DNA of 64,000 bases, taken from NCBI GenBank assembly GCA_937995515.1, contig CALKJZ010000009.1, positions 1 to 64,000 on the forward strand, read 5' to 3'. This DNA is from an uncultured Sphingomonadaceae bacterium. GTDB lineage: Bacteria; Pseudomonadota; Alphaproteobacteria; Sphingomonadales; Sphingomonadaceae. This document shows, piece after piece, positions 17,248 to 26,643 of this stretch. Under the pieces are notes generated by a model. The model had not been told where the DNA came from, did no database searches, and saw only the letters and a program-made list of their open reading frames with translations. How positions within the stretch are numbered: the first letter of the stretch is position 1; every line of letters begins with the position of its first letter. A program made the position numbers and the translations under genes.

Positions 17248-19913
17248 CAGGCCGGAACGCCGAGCGCTGCGCGCACCGCGGCGCGCACGGCCTCTATCGC
17301 TGCCGGGGCCGCTGCGCCATCGGGCCCGCCGGCCTGCGCCATGTCGGGCCGGCCGCCGCCGCCAGAGCCGCCGAGCGCAGCCGCCGCCACGCGCACGAGG
17401 TCGACCGCTGAGACCGTACCAACGAGGCTGTCCGTGACCCCCACGCCTGCGCTTGCGCGCCCGTCGTTCACGGCGATCAGCAGCACCACCCCGTGGCCCA
17501 CGCGGGCCTTGGCCTCATCGACAAGGCCGCGCAGCGCGCGCGGTTCCACGCCGGCAAGCTGCTGGGCGAGGAACCCGGCCTCTCCGATCCGCTCGATCTC
17601 AAGCCCGTGCGCACCTCCGCCGCCCATCGCCAGCGCCCGCCGTGCCTCGGCGAGCTCGCGCTCCAGCCGCCGGCGCTCGTCCACCAGCGCCTGCGCGCGC
17701 GCGGCCACCTCGTCGGGCCGCACGCGCAGCACCGCCGCCACAGCAGCGAGCGCGGCATCCCGTTCGCGGTAATGCTGGCGGGCGGCCTCGCCAGTCAGCG
17801 CCTCGATCCGCCGCACGCCAGCCGAGACCGCCGATTCCGAGGTAATGGCAAAAAGGCCGATGTCGCCGGTTGCTGCAACATGCGTGCCGCCGCACAGCTC
17901 GACGGAGAAGGGCCGCCCGCCGGCACCGGGGCGACCCATGCCGAGCACGCGCACCTCCTCGCCATATTTTTCGCCAAACAGCGCGAGCGCGCCGGCCTCG
18001 ACGGCTGCCTCGGGTGTCATCAGCCGCGTGGTCGCCGGCGTGTTGGCGCGGATTTCGGCATTGACCAGCGCCTCGACGGCAGCGAGCTCCTCTGCGGTCA
18101 GCGCCCTTGGGTGCGCGAAATCGAACCGCAGCCGCCCTGGCGCCACGAGCGAGCCCTTCTGTGCCACATGGGGGCCGAGCACGGCGCGAAGGGCCGCGTG
18201 CAGCAGGTGCGTGGCGCTGTGCGCGGCGCGAACCGCCGTGCGCCGGGGCTCGTCAACCCGCAGCCGCACCGTGTCGCCCACGCGGAGCGCACCGGCGAGC
18301 AGCCGCACGCGGTGCGCGTGCAGCCGTCCGAGCGGCTTCTGCGTGTCGAGCACCTCGGCCACGAGGCCCTTCTCGCCCTCGATGCGGCCGGTATCGCCGA
18401 TCTGGCCGCCGGATTCGGCATAAAACGGGGTCTGGTTGACGAGCAGCAGCACCTCCTCGCCCGCCGCCGCCCCGTCCGTCTCGGCACCGTCGCGCACCAG
18501 CGCCAGCACACGCGCCTCGGCCTCGATCGTCGCATAGCCGATGAAGTCGGTCGCACCGAGACGGTCGGCGAGATCGAACCAGAGCGCGTCGTCGGCAGCG
18601 GCCCCGCTTCCGGCCCAGGCCGCGCGGGCGCGGGCCCGCTGCTCGGCCATGGCCGCATCGAACCCGGCGCGATCCACCGCGCGCCCCTGCGCGCGCAGCG
18701 CATCCTCGGTGAGATCGAGGGGGAAGCCATAGGTGTCGTAGAGCCGGAAGGCGACTGCACCGGGCAGCGGTGCGCCAGGGCCGAGCCGGCCGAGCTCCTC
18801 CTCAAGCAGGCGAAGCCCCTTCTCCAGCGTCTGGCGGAAGCGGGTCTCCTCGAGACGCAGCGTCTCCTCGACCAGCGGCTGCGCGCGCACGAGCTCCGGA
18901 TAGGCCTGCCCCATGGCTGAGACGAGCGCCGGCACCAGCCGGTGCATGAGCGGCTCGGGCGCGCCAAGGAGGTGGGCATGCCGCATGGCGCGACGCATGA
19001 TCCGGCGCAGCACATAGCCGCGCCCCTCGTTGGCCGGCAGCACGCCATCGGCCACGAGGAAGCTCGCCGCGCGCAGGTGGTCGGCAATCACCCGGTGCGA
19101 GGCGCGCGTGTGCGGCGCCTCCGCCTCGGTGCCGGTCAACTCCGCCGAGGCTGCGATCAGGGTCCGGAAGATGTCGGTCCCGAAATTGTCGTGCGTGCCC
19201 TGCAGCACGGCCGCGATCCGCTCCAGCCCCATGCCCGTGTCGATCGAGGGCCGCGGCAGGTCCACCCGGGTGCCATCCGGCTGCTGGTCGAACTGCATGA
19301 ACACGAGGTTCCAGATCTCGACGAAGCGGTCGCCATCGGCCTCGGCGCTTCCCGGCGGCCCGCCCGGCACATGCGGGCCATGATCGAAGAAAATCTCCGA
19401 ACACGGCCCGCAGGGGCCGGTTTCGCCCATCGACCAGAAATTGTCGGACGATGCGATGCGGATGATCCGCCCCTCGGGCAGGCCCGAGATCCGCCGCCAC
19501 AGGTCGAACGCCTCGTCGTCGGTATGGAAGACGGTGACGATGAGACGGGCAGGATCGAGCTTCCATTCGCCGACCAGCAGGTCCCAGGCAAGGTGGATCG
19601 CCTGCTCCTTGAAATAATCGCCGAAGGAAAAATTCCCCAGCATCTCGAAGAAGGTGTGGTGCCGCGCCGTGTAGCCGACATTGTCGAGATCATTGTGCTT
19701 GCCGCCGGCGCGAACGCATTTCTGGCTGGAGGCGGCGGTGCGGTACGGCCGGGTCTCGAGCCCGGTGAACACGTTCTTGAACGGCACCATGCCCGCGTTC
19801 ACGAACATGAGGCTCGGGTCGTTGTGCGGCACCAGCGGCGCCGAGGGGACGATGCTGTGCCCGGCCGCCTCGAAATGGGCGAGGAAGGCACGGCGGATGT
19901 CGGCCGTCAGCAT
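17247..19913 (-). CDS. alaS: Alanyl-tRNA synthetase
   Basis: An 888-residue class II synthetase with all domains. The catalytic core includes [21 protein letters not shown] and FKNVFTGLE. The editing domain has its zinc-binding [12 protein letters not shown] and [15 protein letters not shown] motifs. The C-terminal oligomerisation domain ends [16 protein letters not shown]. The length is usual for the family. Start at 19913 ([19 protein letters not shown]) is the canonical N-terminus, although no strong ribosome binding site is present. It forms an operon with ppx (TGATG junction). A short upstream frame at 19907-19939 overlaps the start. Confidence 0.97.
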   Translation of the reverse strand: MLTADIRRAFLAHFEAAGHSIVPSAPLVPHNDPSLMFVNAGMVPFKNVFTGLETRPYRTAASSQKCVRAGGKHNDLDNVGYTARHHTFFEMLGNFSFGDYFKEQAIHLAWDLLVGEWKLDPARLIVTVFHTDDEAFDLWRRISGLPEGRIIRIASSDNFWSMGETGPCGPCSEIFFDHGPHVPGGPPGSAEADGDRFVEIWNLVFMQFDQQPDGTRVDLPRPSIDTGMGLERIAAVLQGTHDNFGTDIFRTLIAASAELTGTEAEAPHTRASHRVIADHLRAASFLVADGVLPANEGRGYVLRRIMRRAMRHAHLLGAPEPLMHRLVPALVSAMGQAYPELVRAQPLVEETLRLEETRFRQTLEKGLRLLEEELGRLGPGAPLPGAVAFRLYDTYGFPLDLTEDALRAQGRAVDRAGFDAAMAEQRARARAAWAGSGAAADDALWFDLADRLGATDFIGYATIEAEARVLALVRDGAETDGAAAGEEVLLLVNQTPFYAESGGQIGDTGRIEGEKGLVAEVLDTQKPLGRLHAHRVRLLAGALRVGDTVRLRVDEPRRTAVRAAHSATHLLHAALRAVLGPHVAQKGSLVAPGRLRFDFAHPRALTAEELAAVEALVNAEIRANTPATTRLMTPEAAVEAGALALFGEKYGEEVRVLGMGRPGAGGRPFSVELCGGTHVAATGDIGLFAITSESAVSAGVRRIEALTGEAARQHYRERDAALAAVAAVLRVRPDEVAARAQALVDERRRLERELAEARRALAMGGGGAHGLEIERIGEAGFLAQQLAGVEPRALRGLVDEAKARVGHGVVLLIAVNDGRASAGVGVTDSLVGTVSAVDLVRVAAAALGGSGGGGRPDMAQAGGPDGAAAPAAIEAVRAAVRAALGVPA

Positions 19914-20002
19914 GAATGCGGGACGTGGCTTTGCGGCATGGCAGGCCGCTCCTTAGGGCCTCGCTTCGTGCCGAGGCAAGCGGCACGGCCGGCGGCTGGG
20001 GG

Positions 20003-20030
20003 CTTGAAACCCGAAGTGTCGCACCCAGAT
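20003..20030 (+). promoter_or_regulatory. Heat-shock (sigma32/RpoH-type) promoter of hsp20
   Basis: CTTGAAA at 20003-20009, a 14-base spacer and CCCAGAT at 20024-20030. This fits the RpoH consensus CTTGAAA, 11-17 bases, CCCATNT at 12 of 14 positions. It lies about 95 bases before the hsp20 start codon, leaving a leader long enough for the thermometer structure described next. Confidence 0.6.
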
Positions 20031-20040
20031 GTCAGGTATC

Positions 20041-20125
20041 GCCGGGGTCGCCTTGCGGGGCCCTGCGAGACTTTCCGGCTCGGATGAGCGGAACCTTGGA
20101 ACCCATTGCTTGAGGAGGATGGAAC
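20041..20125 (+). ncRNA. ROSE-like RNA thermometer in the hsp20 leader
   Basis: The leader folds by eye into hairpins. One spans 20073-20093: ttCCG-(g)-CTC, ggat loop, GAGCGGaa. The last, at 20103-20122, is CCAT-(T)-GCT, loop TGAGG, then AGGATGG. In it the ribosome binding site AGGAGG (20113-20118) is paired. The arm TTGCT opposite AGGA, including a G opposite G, is the hallmark of the repression-of-heat-shock-gene-expression (ROSE) family, in which the hairpin melts at high temperature and frees the ribosome binding site. Position, length and gene partner all fit the family. Confidence 0.65.
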
Positions 20126-20605
20126 ATGCGCACCACTCTCGACCTTTCCCCCCTGCTGCGGTCGTCGATCGGCTTTGAGAACTTGAGCCGGCTGATGGAT
20201 CTCGCCTCGCGAGCAACCGACGGCGACACGGCCTACCCGCCCTACAACATCGAGAAGCTTGGCGAGGACAGCTACCGCATCACCATGGCGGTGGCCGGAT
20301 TTGCGCCGAGCGAGCTCGACATCACGGTGCAGGAAAACATGCTGGTCGTCACAGGCCGGGCCGCCCCGGAAGCCGAGGGCGCCGAACGCCACTATCTTCA
20401 CCGCGGCATCGCCAAGCGCAACTTCGAGCGTCGCTTCCAGCTCGCCGACGTGATCAAGGTGACAGGCGCCTCGTTCGAGAACGGGCTTCTCAACATCGCG
20501 CTGGTGCGCGAGGTGCCCGAGCACAAGAAGCCGCGCAAGATCGAGATCGGCAGCGGGTCCACCCCGCAGGTCACGATCGAGGGCGAACAGGCGCAGGCCG
20601 CCTGA
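20126..20605 (+). CDS. Small heat-shock protein (IbpA class, Hsp20/alpha-crystallin)
   Basis: A 159-residue ATP-independent holdase that keeps unfolding proteins soluble for refolding by DnaK/ClpB. The alpha-crystallin domain covers about residues 38-140: YPPYNIEKLGEDSYRITMAV, AGFAPSELDI, HYLHRGIAKRNFERRFQLAD and FENGLLNIALVREVPE, the last carrying the conserved A-x-x-x-N-G-L pattern (ASFENGLL). The tail KKPRKIEIG holds the I-x-I-type oligomerisation signal. The strong AGGAGG ribosome binding site is masked in the ROSE-like hairpin, so both transcription (sigma32) and translation (thermometer) should respond to heat. Confidence 0.95.
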   Translation: MRTTLDLSPLLRSSIGFENLSRLMDLASRATDGDTAYPPYNIEKLGEDSYRITMAVAGFAPSELDITVQENMLVVTGRAAPEAEGAERHYLHRGIAKRNFERRFQLADVIKVTGASFENGLLNIALVREVPEHKKPRKIEIGSGSTPQVTIEGEQAQAA

Positions 20606-20924
20606 GCCTTCCCCCCACGCGGGGCGCAGGCACGAAGGGCCGGTGCCGGGGTCGGCGCCGGCCGCTTGCGTCGGGCATTGGTCGGTGGCCGTGCCCGCCG
20701 GCCGCCGGTCGTCTGGCGCTGCTGCCCCTCTGCCTGCCCCTCTGGCTGCCCGGTGCGTGCCGCAGGCCGGCCGGGATGGGTCACGTGCGGGATGCAGCTG
20801 ATTCGGCTGCGGCCGGATCATCGGGCCGAAGGGGCGCATCGGCAGCGGCGCTGGCAGACGTTGCGATCCACCCCGGGGCGCAGGCGGGCTGGCGCGGCGC
20901 GTGGCCTGGTGCGTGGGCCGAAGG
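20606..20924. other. 319-bp non-coding interval between hsp20 and the NTF2-like gene
   Basis: GC-rich DNA between convergent genes. A small CCCC-acgc-GGGG stem just after the hsp20 stop (about 20613-20624) could help end transcription. Short ctgcccctctg direct repeats lie at about 20720-20750. No coding frame, tRNA or other RNA gene was seen. Confidence 0.5.
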
Positions 20925-21275
20925 TCAGTAGAAGTAGCGCTCCTCCACGATCCTGCCGTCGCGCACCGTGTAGAGGACATGCTCCTCCATCCGCCGGCGC
21001 TGGCCGCCCTTGGGCGTCACGTCGATCGTCATCCGGCACAGGAAATGGTTGCCGTTCACCCACGGCCCCTCGACCACAGTCGAGTGGACATCGTGGTTCT
21101 CGTACCACCATTTTGCCTTGGCGAAGGCGGCGTCCCGGCCGTGCACCTCGGCAAAGTCGCCGGGGGCGGCCTCGTAGGTCGCAAGCTCCTGCGCCCAGAA
21201 CCGCATTGCAGCCTCGTCGAACCGGCCCGCCTTCAGAAGGGCCGTGAACGCCTCTGCAACCTCCGCTGTCTCCAT
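20925..21275 (-). CDS. SnoaL/NTF2-like protein
   Basis: A 116-residue protein with the NTF2 fold: helix METAEVAEAFTALLKAGRFDE, then FWAQELATYEAAPGDFAEVHG, the family-typical KAKWWYENHDVHSTVVEGPWVNGN split over two strands, and a closing RDGRIVEERYFY. This pattern is that of the SnoaL-like nuclear transport factor 2 family proteins of alphaproteobacteria. The start at 21275 is chosen because AGGAGG lies 9 bases upstream; the frame is open to 21302. Function unknown. It diverges from the DUF2855 gene. Confidence 0.8.
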   Translation of the reverse strand: METAEVAEAFTALLKAGRFDEAAMRFWAQELATYEAAPGDFAEVHGRDAAFAKAKWWYENHDVHSTVVEGPWVNGNHFLCRMTIDVTPKGGQRRRMEEHVLYTVRDGRIVEERYFY

Positions 21276-21365
21276 CTTCTCATTCCTCCTGCCACCGGCC
21301 ATAGACGGGCAGGGTTACGATGTCGCGGCACGCCCGTCGATGGCAAGGCACGCGACACGAAGGGA

Positions 21366-21395
21366 GAGACAAGGGGAGAGGGAGACACAAGGGGA
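21366..21395 (+). repeat. Duplicated purine-rich ribosome-binding-site sequence before the DUF2855 gene
   Basis: gagacaagggga (21366-21377) and gagacacaagggga (21382-21395), preceded by another agggaga. The second copy is the actual ribosome binding site, 6 bases before the ATG at 21402. The first copies could act as standby sites or reflect simple slippage. Confidence 0.6.
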
Positions 21396-21401
21396 GACGC
21401 C

Positions 21402-22472
21402 ATGAAGATCGAGGGAAGCTACCGGATCGAGATCAAGCGCGGCGATCTTGGGCAGCACCGCACCGTGTCCGTGCCGGTCAAGGCCGATGAGGATGGCGAA
21501 GTCATCGCGACGGTCGACCGGTTCGCGCTCACCGCCAACAATGTGACCTATGCGGTCCACGGCGCCGATTTCGGATACTGGCGCGCCTGGCCGGCCGCCG
21601 ATGACCGGCATGGCGTGGTGCCGGTCTGGGGCACGGCCACCATCGTGCAGGGCAGGCACGAGACGATCCGCCCAGGGCAGCGGTTCTGGGGCTTCTGGCC
21701 GAGCGCCAGCCACGCGCGCCTGCATCCGGTCGACGTCTCGGATGCGGGATTTTCGGACATCTCGGGCGCGCGGGCGGAGCTTGCGCCCGTCTACACGCGC
21801 TTTTCGCCCATGCCGTCGCCGGCCCGCCCGGAAGAAGAGGAGCTCTTGTGCATCTTCCAGCCGCTGTTCGGCACGGGCTTTCTCCTCGATGCGAAGCTCG
21901 GTGCCGGGCCCGCGGCGCCGAAGGTGGTGATGACGAGCGCCTCGTCGAAGACCGCGCTGGCCGCCGCCTGGTGCCTGAAGCAGCGCGGCACGGTGGAACT
22001 TGTCGGCCTCACCTCCACCCGCAACACGCGCTTTGTCGAGTCGACCGGCTGCTTCGACGAGGTGCTCCCCTACACCCAGGTGGAGCGGCTGGCCGGCGAT
22101 GCGCCCGCCGTGCTCGTCGATTTCGCTGGCAACCAGCCGATTGTCGATGCGCTGCACGCGCAGATGACCGGCCTTGTGGCAAGCCTCATCGTGGGGGATA
22201 CGCACTGGGATGCCATCGAGCCGCCGGCCGCGGCCGTGGGGCCGGCGCGCGAGCTGTTCTTTGCCCCGAGCGTCTGGCAGGCCGAGGCGGCGCGCGAGGG
22301 CGCCGAGGCGCTGGAGGCGCGCATGGGCGCCGCGCGAAAGGCCTTTCTCGAACACGCGCGCGGCTGGATTGCCATCCGCCGCTTCGAGGGGCCGGGCGGC
22401 TGGTCGGAGGCGTTCCGGCTGCTCCTGAGCGGCTCCGCAAGCCCGGCCGAGGGTTTCATCATCATTCCTTGA
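21402..22472 (+). CDS. DUF2855 family protein
   Basis: A 356-residue soluble protein matching DUF2855 over the usual length. Landmarks are RFALTANNVTYAVHGADFGYW near residue 44, PVWGTATIV, PGQRFWGFWPSASHARL, YTRFSPMP, and a Rossmann-like stretch VVMTSASSKTALAAAWCLKQ with GLTSTRNTRFVESTGCFDEV. The arrangement recalls a medium-chain dehydrogenase/quinone oxidoreductase without the zinc site: an N-terminal GroES-like part and a nucleotide-binding C-terminal part. This is an inference from the pattern; no substrate is known. A strong ribosome binding site (AAGGGGAG) precedes the ATG. It appears to be transcribed alone. Confidence 0.82.
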   Translation: MKIEGSYRIEIKRGDLGQHRTVSVPVKADEDGEVIATVDRFALTANNVTYAVHGADFGYWRAWPAADDRHGVVPVWGTATIVQGRHETIRPGQRFWGFWPSASHARLHPVDVSDAGFSDISGARAELAPVYTRFSPMPSPARPEEEELLCIFQPLFGTGFLLDAKLGAGPAAPKVVMTSASSKTALAAAWCLKQRGTVELVGLTSTRNTRFVESTGCFDEVLPYTQVERLAGDAPAVLVDFAGNQPIVDALHAQMTGLVASLIVGDTHWDAIEPPAAAVGPARELFFAPSVWQAEAAREGAEALEARMGAARKAFLEHARGWIAIRRFEGPGGWSEAFRLLLSGSASPAEGFIIIP

Positions 22473-22495
22473 GCGGGAGCGGATGGCCGGGCGGC

Positions 22496-23068
22496 CTAGC
22501 CCCGGCTGACCGGGCGGCGCTCGACGGAGAAGCGCTTCAGCTGCTCGATCGGCTCCTCCCAGCCGGGGCGGGCGACGGCCGCGGCCTGATAATCCTCGTA
22601 GGCCGCGCGGACATTGCCAAGCAGCTCGTTGGCCACAGCCCGGGAATAATAGGCCACCTCGGGCCTGCTGGGGTTGAGCGCGAGGCCGCGGGTGAAGGCC
22701 TCCACGGCTTCGGCATCGCGCCCGCCCATGTGCAGAAGCGCAATGCCGCGGTTGATGTGCGCCTCGCCAAGCTCGGGCAGGATCTCCAGCGCGCGCTCGT
22801 AATCGGCGAGCGCGGCGTCAAGATCGCGCGCGCGCATGCGGATGATGCCGCGATTGACATGCGTGGCCGCCCGGTCCCGCCGGCTGAGCGCCTCGTCGGC
22901 AAGCGCGCGGCTGCACAGCTCGAGGCTTGCGCGCGTGTCGCGGCGGAACTCGGCCGCCTCGTAGCAGGCGCGGCCGAGGCCTCCGCCCAGGATCGTGACG
23001 GCAGCGGCCGCCGGGGTGGCCAGGGCGGCAGCCGCCGCAAACATGGCCGGCAGCAGAAATCGTGGCAT
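22496..23068 (-). CDS. Secreted TPR-repeat protein
   Basis: A 190-residue protein with a signal peptide (hydrophobic run LLPAMFAAAAALATPAAAA). After it come tetratricopeptide repeats: about residues 55-160 contain ATHVNRGIIRMRARDLDAAL, ADYERALEILPELGEAHINR and EAFTRGLALNPSRPEVAYYS. Such proteins are periplasmic scaffolds of unknown partner. The start at 23068 follows GGGAGG; the open frame reaches 23098 without similarity. It is transcribed in the same direction as purK, 87 bp downstream of it, so it may or may not be in that operon. Confidence 0.78.
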   Translation of the reverse strand: MPRFLLPAMFAAAAALATPAAAAVTILGGGLGRACYEAAEFRRDTRASLELCSRALADEALSRRDRAATHVNRGIIRMRARDLDAALADYERALEILPELGEAHINRGIALLHMGGRDAEAVEAFTRGLALNPSRPEVAYYSRAVANELLGNVRAAYEDYQAAAVARPGWEEPIEQLKRFSVERRPVSRG

Positions 23069-23155
23069 GGTCTCGTCCTCCCGGCACCGCCCTAGCACAG
23101 GACGCCGGGGGTTGTGGAGCGGAGGGAAACCAGCGGGTGCCGCAGGCGCAAGCCC

Positions 23156-24226
23156 TCAGCCCAGCTCGCGGGTCACATGTCCCATCTTGCGGCCGGCTGC
23201 CGCTTCCGCCTTGCCATAGAGATGGAGCCACGCGCGCGGCTCGGCGGCAAGCAGGGCATGGGCCGCCCCGGCCTCGCTGCCGAGGAGATTGACCATCTCG
23301 AAGCCCTGGCCCCGCAGGCCGGTATCGCCGAGCGCAAGCCCGGCAATCGCGCGCACATGCTGGGCGAACTGCGAGCAGCCGGCGCCCTCGATCGTCCAGT
23401 GGCCGCTGTTGTGCACGCGCGGCGCCATTTCGTTGAAGAGGGCGCCGGCCGGCGTTGCAAAGAACTCGCAGGCGATCACGCCCACATAGCCGAGCACATC
23501 GACCAGCCGGTCGACAAGCGCACGTGCTGCCGCCACGTGGCCCGGGTCGAGCCCGGGCGCAGGCGCGACCGACCGGCGCAGGATCCCGCCTTCATGGATG
23601 TTTTCCACCGGCGGATAGCAGGCGTGCGCGCCATCCGCGCCGCGTGCGACCAGGATCGAGAACTCCGAGGTGAAGGGGACGAACGCCTCGAGGATCAGGC
23701 CACGCCCGCCCAGCGCATGGCGCGCGGCCTCGGCCTCCCGCGCATGGTCGATCCGGCGCTGGCCCTTGCCGTCATAGCCCATGCGCCGGGTCTTGAGGAT
23801 GGCCGGCAGGCCAAGCGCGGCGACGGCCGCCTCGAGGTCTGCCGCGCTGTCGACCGGGCGCCAGGGCGCGGGCCTGCCGCCCAGGCTCTCGACAAAGCGT
23901 TTCTCCGCGGCCCGGTCCTGTGCCACCTCGAGCGCGCGCGCGCCGGGGTGGACGGGCACGATCGGCGCGATCGCGTGCACGGCTGCCACCGGCACATTCT
24001 CGAACTCGTAGGTGACGACATCGACCGTGCGGGCAAAGCGCTCGAGCGCGGCCAGATCGTCGAAGGAGGCAAAGGTCAGCCGATCGCTCACCTGCGCGGC
24101 TGGGCAATCCGCCTCGTCGCAGAACACGTGCACGCGATACCCGAGCGGGGCTGCGGCAAGCGCCAGCATGCGGCCGAGCTGCCCGCCGCCGAGGATCCCG
24201 ATGCGCCCGCCCGGCGGAAGGCTCAC
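23156..24226 (-). CDS. purK: N5-carboxyaminoimidazole ribonucleotide synthase
   Basis: A 356-residue ATP-grasp enzyme that carboxylates aminoimidazole ribonucleotide using ATP and bicarbonate in purine synthesis. The N-terminus [20 protein letters not shown], the ATP-grasp stretch [29 protein letters not shown], and the metal/product site [19 protein letters not shown] are all present. The GTG start at 24226 overlaps the purE stop (GTGA), fixing the start and showing translational coupling. Confidence 0.95.
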   Translation of the reverse strand: MSLPPGGRIGILGGGQLGRMLALAAAPLGYRVHVFCDEADCPAAQVSDRLTFASFDDLAALERFARTVDVVTYEFENVPVAAVHAIAPIVPVHPGARALEVAQDRAAEKRFVESLGGRPAPWRPVDSAADLEAAVAALGLPAILKTRRMGYDGKGQRRIDHAREAEAARHALGGRGLILEAFVPFTSEFSILVARGADGAHACYPPVENIHEGGILRRSVAPAPGLDPGHVAAARALVDRLVDVLGYVGVIACEFFATPAGALFNEMAPRVHNSGHWTIEGAGCSQFAQHVRAIAGLALGDTGLRGQGFEMVNLLGSEAGAAHALLAAEPRAWLHLYGKAEAAAGRKMGHVTRELG

Positions 24227-24720
24227 GGCGCCGGGGTCTCGGGCACGGCATCGCTCCGCGCCCTGCGCCACGCCGCGAGGCGCCGGGCGAGCGGCGGATC
24301 GGTGGTGGCGAGCATGGCCGCGGCAAGGAGCGCGGCGTTGATGGCGCCTGCCCGGCCGATGGCAAGCGTTCCCACCGGCACGCCGGCGGGCATCTGCACG
24401 ATCGAAAGGAGCGAATCGAGGCCGGACAATGCCTCCGAGCGCACCGGCACCCCCAGCACCGGCAGCGTGGTGACGGCGGCCACCATCCCCGGCAGATGTG
24501 CCGCCCCGCCCGCACCGGCGATCAGGACACGCAAGCCCCGCCGGCCCGCTTCCTCGGCATAGCGCATCATGCGGTGGGGGGTGCGATGGGCGGAGACCAC
24601 CCGGGTCTCGTGCGGCACGACAAGGTCGGCGAGCGTCTCGGCCGCGTGGCGCATCGTCTCCCAGTCCGACGTGCTGCCCATCAGGATGCCGACCAGCGGC
24701 GCATCAGCGTTGTTGGCCAC
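24223..24720 (-). CDS. purE: N5-carboxyaminoimidazole ribonucleotide mutase
   Basis: A 165-residue class I PurE that rearranges N5-CAIR to CAIR, directly using the PurK product. Motifs: [31 protein letters not shown] with the conserved His, [19 protein letters not shown] and [19 protein letters not shown]. The GTG start at 24720 is preceded by GGAGGG. A small CCGCT-GCGA-AGCGG hairpin (24730-24743) lies just upstream of that ribosome binding site. Confidence 0.95.
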   Translation of the reverse strand: MANNADAPLVGILMGSTSDWETMRHAAETLADLVVPHETRVVSAHRTPHRMMRYAEEAGRRGLRVLIAGAGGAAHLPGMVAAVTTLPVLGVPVRSEALSGLDSLLSIVQMPAGVPVGTLAIGRAGAINAALLAAAMLATTDPPLARRLAAWRRARSDAVPETPAP

Positions 24721-24777
24721 CCTTACCCTCCGCTGCGAAGCGGCGCACCTACCGGCGGGGAAGGGAAAAGAAAAGCC

Positions 24778-25464
24778 TCAGCCGGCCGCCAGCTCGCGCC
24801 GCGCAACCACCGAAAGATCGGCGGCAAGCGTCAGCAGGATCGGCTGGCCGGTCGGGATTTCGAGCTGCACGATCTCGGCATCGCCGATCCCGCACAGATG
24901 CTTGAGCAGCGCGCGCAGCGAGTTGCCATGCGCGGCCACGAGCACCCGCTCGCCGCGGAGGAGCGCCGGCGCAATGCGCGCCTCCCAGCAGGGCAGCACG
25001 CGGGCGATCGTGTCCTTCAGGCTTTCCGCAGCCGGCACGGGCACCCCGGCATAGCGGCGGTCGCCCGAGACGTCGTAGGGGCTTCCGGGCTCGAGCGGCG
25101 GCGGCGGCACGTCGAACGAGCGCCGCCAGATCCGCACCTGCGCCTCGCCATGCCGGGCTGCGGTCTCGGCCTTGTCGAGGCCGGTCAGGCCGCCATAGTG
25201 GCGCTCGTTCAGCCGCCAGTCCTTCTCGACCGGAAGCCAGAGCTGGCCCATGGCCTCGAGCGCGAGGTTCAGGGTCTTGATCGCGCGGGTCTGCACCGAG
25301 GTGAAGCAGCAGTCGACCTCGATGCCGGCCGCCACGATCCGGCGGCCGGCATCGAGTGCCTCCTCCACCCCGCGCGGCGACAGGTCGACATCCCACCAGC
25401 CGGTGAACCGGTTCTCGAGGTTCCACTGGCTCTGGCCATGGCGAAGCAGCAGAAGTGTGGGCAT
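24778..25464 (-). CDS. gpmA: 2,3-bisphosphoglycerate-dependent phosphoglycerate mutase
   Basis: A 228-residue dPGM that interconverts 3- and 2-phosphoglycerate in glycolysis. The phosphohistidine motif [12 protein letters not shown] is at residues 5-16, followed by [28 protein letters not shown], and the second catalytic His in [17 protein letters not shown]. The length is typical. The start at 25464 is the first giving this N-terminus. It lies upstream of purE on the same strand with a 57-bp gap. Confidence 0.95.
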   Translation of the reverse strand: MPTLLLLRHGQSQWNLENRFTGWWDVDLSPRGVEEALDAGRRIVAAGIEVDCCFTSVQTRAIKTLNLALEAMGQLWLPVEKDWRLNERHYGGLTGLDKAETAARHGEAQVRIWRRSFDVPPPPLEPGSPYDVSGDRRYAGVPVPAAESLKDTIARVLPCWEARIAPALLRGERVLVAAHGNSLRALLKHLCGIGDAEIVQLEIPTGQPILLTLAADLSVVARRELAAG

Positions 25465-25495
25465 CGGGCGTCCCCGGCAGGGTGGTGCGTTAAGG

Positions 25496-26632
25496 TCAGC
25501 GAAGGATGTCGAGAAGGTCGTCGAGCGCGGCAAGGCAGGCGCGCGCGAGGTGGCGCGACCGCCCGGGCGACCAGCCGCCGTCGGGCGAAGGCAGGTCGGC
25601 TGAGTCCTTGAAGGGCATTTCGAGCGTGGCGGCGAGCGCCCCGAACCGCTCGGCGATCTGGTTGGTGGCCATGGTGAGATTGGCCTTGCCCGGCGGCGCG
25701 ACCGGATAGCCGACCTTCGTCTGGAAATCCGGCGCATGGGCGCCAAGCCGGTCGCGGAACTGCTCCTGCAGCCGTTCGAGGCGCGGCGTCATCGACGGGA
25801 TGCCCTCGAAGCCGGCGAGGAACACGTGCGGTAGCGCCTCGTCGCCATGCACGTCGATCGCGAAGTCCACGCCCGTGCCGTCCATGGCGTTGCGCACGGC
25901 AAGCACTTCGGGCGAGCGCTCTGCCGATGGCCTTGCCCATTCCCGGTTGAGATTGGCGCCCGCAGCGTTCGTCCGCAGATAGCCCCGGCGCGCGCCATCC
26001 GGGTTCATGTTCGGCACGAGATGGAGCGTTGCACGCGCGCGCAGCCGCTGCGCCAGCGGCGAGTCCGGGTCGCACAGCAGGTCGAGCGCGCCTTCCATCC
26101 ACCATTCGGCCATGGTCTCACCCGGGTGCTGGCGCGCGGTGAACCAGCATTGCCTCGGCCCCGAGCCGATGGTGAGGCAGTCGATCGGCTGGCCATCGAG
26201 CGATTCGCCAAGGACCCTGTGCCTGACCCCGGGCTGGCAGGCGATCCGCGCCACGAGATCGTGGTGGCGCTCCATCGAATAGGGCGCAAAATAGGCAAGC
26301 CAGATGCTGTCATGCCGGGTCGTGGTGCGGATGGTGAGCGTTCCGCCCTCCTCGGCCTGGTCGAAGCTTGTCTCCACCGCGCGCCAGTGGCACCGGTCCT
26401 CGCTCGCACGCGCGCGGTAGCCCGGCCAGCCGCCGGGATAGGCGCTCTCGTTCAGCCCGACGATCCGCACCACCAGCGGCAGCCCGCCGACACCCGAGAC
26501 CCGCACGTGGAACCACTGGAAGAAGGCTCCGCCTGCGTCGCGGTCGATCGTCATGGTAAGGGTTGCCGGCGATTCCGCCCGCAGCAGCCGGCCGTTGCCG
26601 GAATCGAAGGCCGAGGAGAGCGTGGGCGGCAC
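25496..26632 (-). CDS. M14 family zinc carboxypeptidase, cytosolic carboxypeptidase-like
   Basis: A 378-residue protein resembling eukaryotic cytosolic carboxypeptidases (CCP/Nna1 type, M14D). An N-terminal beta-sandwich domain (about 1-120, with [11 protein letters not shown] and LAYFAPYS) is followed by the peptidase domain. Its zinc ligands are in [17 protein letters not shown] (H, E) and [14 protein letters not shown] (H), with NLNREW for substrate binding and the catalytic Glu expected in the TLEMPFKD region. There is no signal peptide, consistent with a cytosolic site. Bacterial members are known, but their substrates are mostly not. The GTG start at 26632 lies 11 bases after the stop of the DUF4136-like lipoprotein gene, suggesting an operon. 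Confidence 0.85.
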   Translation of the reverse strand: MPPTLSSAFDSGNGRLLRAESPATLTMTIDRDAGGAFFQWFHVRVSGVGGLPLVVRIVGLNESAYPGGWPGYRARASEDRCHWRAVETSFDQAEEGGTLTIRTTTRHDSIWLAYFAPYSMERHHDLVARIACQPGVRHRVLGESLDGQPIDCLTIGSGPRQCWFTARQHPGETMAEWWMEGALDLLCDPDSPLAQRLRARATLHLVPNMNPDGARRGYLRTNAAGANLNREWARPSAERSPEVLAVRNAMDGTGVDFAIDVHGDEALPHVFLAGFEGIPSMTPRLERLQEQFRDRLGAHAPDFQTKVGYPVAPPGKANLTMATNQIAERFGALAATLEMPFKDSADLPSPDGGWSPGRSRHLARACLAALDDLLDILR

Positions 26633-26643
26633 GGCGGAAAGCC

